Source: Fabrea salina (taxonomy: Eukaryota > Ciliophora > Heterotrichea > Heterotrichida > Fabreidae). Taken from it: a stretch of DNA of 64,000 bases. Below, one piece after another: positions 61,755-64,000 of the stretch. Made by a program: the position numbers and the translations under genes. The stretch is taken from the NCBI GenBank assembly GCA_022984795.1, contig JALIHJ010000074.1, forward strand, positions 1 through 64,000. The letters run 5' to 3'. Every line of letters begins with the position of its first letter. The first letter of the stretch is position 1. The notes below the pieces were generated by a model that had not been told where the DNA came from, searched no databases, and worked only from the letters and a program-made list of their open reading frames with translations.

Positions 61755-64000
61755 ATGGTTTCAGTAGCTGGAATTCCTTTGAAATTACTAGTGATTAGTG
61801 CATGCACTGTTTGGTTGTGTATGGGTGACGGCTGCAAATCTGGTCGGTGTGGTTGTAATTGCTGTAAGAACAATGGGGATGAATGTCCTTCAGATAATAA
61901 AGCATGCATGTGCGATTTTGGCTATGCATGCAATGATGGTAGTCCAAAGTTTATTTGTGGTGATTGGAACAGGAGATTAGATAGCGATACAAGGAGATTA
62001 TCCAGATGCTTTGTACCACCTAGTTCTACAGGAAACGATGATTGTCGTAGAAGGCTAGGTACAGAAGAGGATGATAGCGAAAGGAGGCTAGGGTGTATAT
62101 CAGATGATGTAGGCTATTGCCCAGGTTTTGGCCCTTATCCAGAATGCGAATCTGGAAAATATAGAGATGATGATGGAGACTGCTCCTCTTGCGACTCTGA
62201 TTGCAAAGAATGCAATGGCCCAAATCAAGACGACTGCACTGAGTGCAAAGATAAATATTTTAGAGATGGGACGGTCTGTTCTCCTTGTAATAGTAGCTGT
62301 GAAGAATGCAATGGCCCAAATGAAGACAACTGCACTGAGTGTGATGATGACAAGTACCTAAAAAGAGGCAGATGCAAAGATTGCACTGGTGGAGGTTGCG
62401 ATACCGGATGTGAAGACAGCAAGTACCTAGACGGCGATGAGTGCAAGGAGTGCGATAGTAGCTGCAAAAAATGCAAAGGCCCAGGAAGTAACGAATGCAC
62501 TAAGTGTGAAGACGGCAAGTACCTAGATGGCGGGGAGTGCAAGGAGTGCCATACTAACTGCGAAGAATGCAGTGGCCCGAATCAGGATGACTGCACTGAA
62601 TGTGATGATGATGATGACGACAACAAAAAATGCCTTCAAAATGGTGAATGCGTGTCTTGCAGCGGCAATAAAGGGGATGATGATGAATACCTGGATAATG
62701 GGACTTGGCAAATTTGCCATCAAGAATGCGATCAATGCAAAGGCCCAGGAAGCAACGAATGCACTAAGTGTAAAGACGGCAAGTACCTAGATGGCGGGCA
62801 GTGCAAGGAGTGCCATATTAACTGCAAAGAATGCAGCGGCCCGAATTACGATGACTGCACTGATTGTTACGAATGTGAGAGTATGTACCTAGAAAATGGC
62901 CAATGCAAACCCTGTAACGGGTGCGACACTGGAAAATATTACAATGGGACTTCTTGTGTCAACTGTGACTCAAGGTGCAATGGATGCTCAGGCCCCGGAA
63001 ACACTAACTGTGATGATTGTGCTCATGAAGGAAATGAATCAACCGAATGCTGTGCATCAGGAGAACATTGGACTGGAAGTAGCTGTGTGACTTGCCCAAC
63101 CAACTCTTCACCTTACGATAGCGCTTGTGTGTGTGAAGCTGGATTCTACAACTCAGACAATTCAGGCTTAACCTGCGCTTCTTGTACTACTGACTGCCAA
63201 AGATGTTCTACTAAAGAAGACCCTGACTGCATCGACTGCACAGTAACTCATGCCTTCGAAGACTCCAACGGTGACTGTGTGTGTCCAACTAACTCTTCAC
63301 CTTACGATAGCGCTTGTGTGTGTGAAGCTGGATTCTACAACTCAGACAATTCAGGTGGACTAACTTGCACTTCTTGCACTACTGACTGCCAAAGGTGCCC
63401 TGTAGACAACCCTGACTGCACTGTGACTTGCACCCTAACTGATGCTTTTAACGATGGCACTGGAGACTGTGTGTGTCCAACTAACTCTTCGCCTTCAGGA
63501 GGAGCATGTGCTTGTGATCACGAAGGAGACCCCTCAACTGAGTGCTGTGCATCAGGGGAGAATTGGACTGGAAGTAGTTGTGTGACTTGTAATTCTGGAG
63601 AGCATTGGGACGGAAGTAGCTGTGTGACTTGTACTAGTGATCAGTTCTGGAATGGAAGCAGTTGTGAAAATTGTGACTCAGCTTGCAATGGATGCAGTGA
63701 CTCTGGAAACACCAACTGTAATGACTGCGCCTACGAAGGGGACCATTCAGTGGTTTGTTGTGCATCAGGAGAACACTACCACGGCACTATTTGTGAAACC
63801 TGCTCAGGTAACCAGTACTCTGACGGAAGTAGCTGTCAAAGCTGTGATGATAGCTGTAGTGGATGCACTGGAGGAACAAACTCAGAGTGTGTTGCTTGTG
63901 CTTACGAAGGAAATCCCTCAGACAAATGTTGTCCATCAGGACAGCACTACCACGGCACTACTTGTGAAGCTTGTTCAACCAATGAGTACTCTGACGGAAG
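61755..64000 (+). CDS. Second giant Cys-rich, furin-like-repeat surface protein (partial, continues past the window)
   Basis: The frame is open from ATG 61755 to the window edge, 748 codons with no stop. It has an N-terminal hydrophobic segment (GIPLKLLVISACTVWLCMG), then Cys-rich modules of the type C-x-x-C-x-x-x-C-K-x-C-x-GPGSNECTKC. Acidic spacer-like runs (ECDDDDDDNKKC) occur in its first 400 residues. From about 63015 the sequence becomes nearly identical to the gene at 3973-9238. Unlike that gene, it has no TGA, because a 3-nt deletion removes that position. By analogy the missing 3' part should encode more modules and a multi-pass membrane domain. It is a surface-antigen or receptor-like protein with unknown ligand. 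Confidence 0.88.
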   Translation, partial: MVSVAGIPLKLLVISACTVWLCMGDGCKSGRCGCNCCKNNGDECPSDNKACMCDFGYACNDGSPKFICGDWNRRLDSDTRRLSRCFVPPSSTGNDDCRRRLGTEEDDSERRLGCISDDVGYCPGFGPYPECESGKYRDDDGDCSSCDSDCKECNGPNQDDCTECKDKYFRDGTVCSPCNSSCEECNGPNEDNCTECDDDKYLKRGRCKDCTGGGCDTGCEDSKYLDGDECKECDSSCKKCKGPGSNECTKCEDGKYLDGGECKECHTNCEECSGPNQDDCTECDDDDDDNKKCLQNGECVSCSGNKGDDDEYLDNGTWQICHQECDQCKGPGSNECTKCKDGKYLDGGQCKECHINCKECSGPNYDDCTDCYECESMYLENGQCKPCNGCDTGKYYNGTSCVNCDSRCNGCSGPGNTNCDDCAHEGNESTECCASGEHWTGSSCVTCPTNSSPYDSACVCEAGFYNSDNSGLTCASCTTDCQRCSTKEDPDCIDCTVTHAFEDSNGDCVCPTNSSPYDSACVCEAGFYNSDNSGGLTCTSCTTDCQRCPVDNPDCTVTCTLTDAFNDGTGDCVCPTNSSPSGGACACDHEGDPSTECCASGENWTGSSCVTCNSGEHWDGSSCVTCTSDQFWNGSSCENCDSACNGCSDSGNTNCNDCAYEGDHSVVCCASGEHYHGTICETCSGNQYSDGSSCQSCDDSCSGCTGGTNSECVACAYEGNPSDKCCPSGQHYHGTTCEACSTNEYSDG
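63015..64000 (+). repeat. Right arm of a near-identical inverted repeat with 7782-8770
   Basis: This is the second arm of the roughly 1-kb inverted repeat described at 7782-8770. It starts within the DCAHEGNESTECC module and continues to the edge of the window, so the true length is unknown. The arms are about 54 kb apart. Confidence 0.9.

Noticed and set aside
1-64000. Transposons, virus-derived elements, tRNA and rRNA genes
   Set aside because: I looked for transposase, reverse transcriptase, integrase and capsid-like proteins, terminal repeats and cloverleaf-like sequences in the spacers and found none that I could support.

Overview
The window begins at a chromosome end: about 700 bases of an 8-base telomere repeat (CCCTAACA on this strand), directly followed by genes. 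This repeat unit, together with six spliceosomal introns of exactly 15 nt, genes packed with 0 to 60 nt between them, and ciliate-style protein families, points to the macronuclear genome of a heterotrich ciliate (the Stentor/Blepharisma/Fabrea group). I do not name a species. GC looks near 42% in the one coding line I counted. About 40 protein genes are readable. I see no tRNA, rRNA, CRISPR array, transposon or virus-like element.

Layout. 1-703 is telomere. 704-3575 is a decayed subtelomere: a relic of a PTB/hnRNP-L-like RNA-binding protein cut off by the telomere, an intact tiny CDC26 gene (anaphase-promoting complex), a 53-codon ORF, and a decayed coiled-coil gene. 3590-9238 holds a small paralogous helical protein and a giant cysteine-rich transmembrane surface protein. 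9858-21087 holds DNAJC21, a NAK-family kinase, an MFS transporter, a TPR-IQ protein, the spliceosomal helicase Brr2 and a twin-CX9C protein. 21088-27564 holds a FAAH-type amidase, two F-box/WD40 paralogs, MTHFS, an EF-hand protein and an ArfGAP. 27566-36757 is a minus-strand run: a REX1B-like protein, a lipocalin, a 1,949-residue guanylyl cyclase with a P-type ATPase-like front half, and eIF5B. 36762-50797 holds WDR48, an ankyrin protein, a RING protein, an Na+/H+ exchanger, NAT10, a TTLL polyglutamylase, a glutaminyl cyclase and AspRS. 50813-55097 holds a pair of proteins sharing an unrecognised C-terminal domain, a second EF-hand protein and a third F-box/WD40 paralog. 55092-64000 is rich in secreted or surface proteins: an acidic repeat protein with a GPI-like tail, a small acidic secreted repeat protein, an MFS transporter, the second copy of the small helical protein, and a second giant cysteine-rich gene that runs off the window.

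Two observations stand out. First, UGA looks ambiguous. Of 40 readable stop codons only one is TGA, yet two of the three F-box/WD40 paralogs carry a single in-frame TGA exactly at a conserved Trp position, and all six introns rely on TAA or TAG, never TGA, to stop translation if retained. Second, the two giant cysteine-rich genes lie in opposite orientation about 54 kb apart and share a block of about 1 kb that is nearly identical, while their flanks have diverged. Each sits beside a copy of the same small helical protein. This suggests gene conversion within a subtelomeric surface-antigen-like family.

The rest is mostly housekeeping and cytoskeletal or signalling genes. Neighbouring genes are very tight: tandem genes as TAAATG or TAAAATG, convergent genes with abutting or overlapping stops, and divergent start codons 10 to 25 nt apart.
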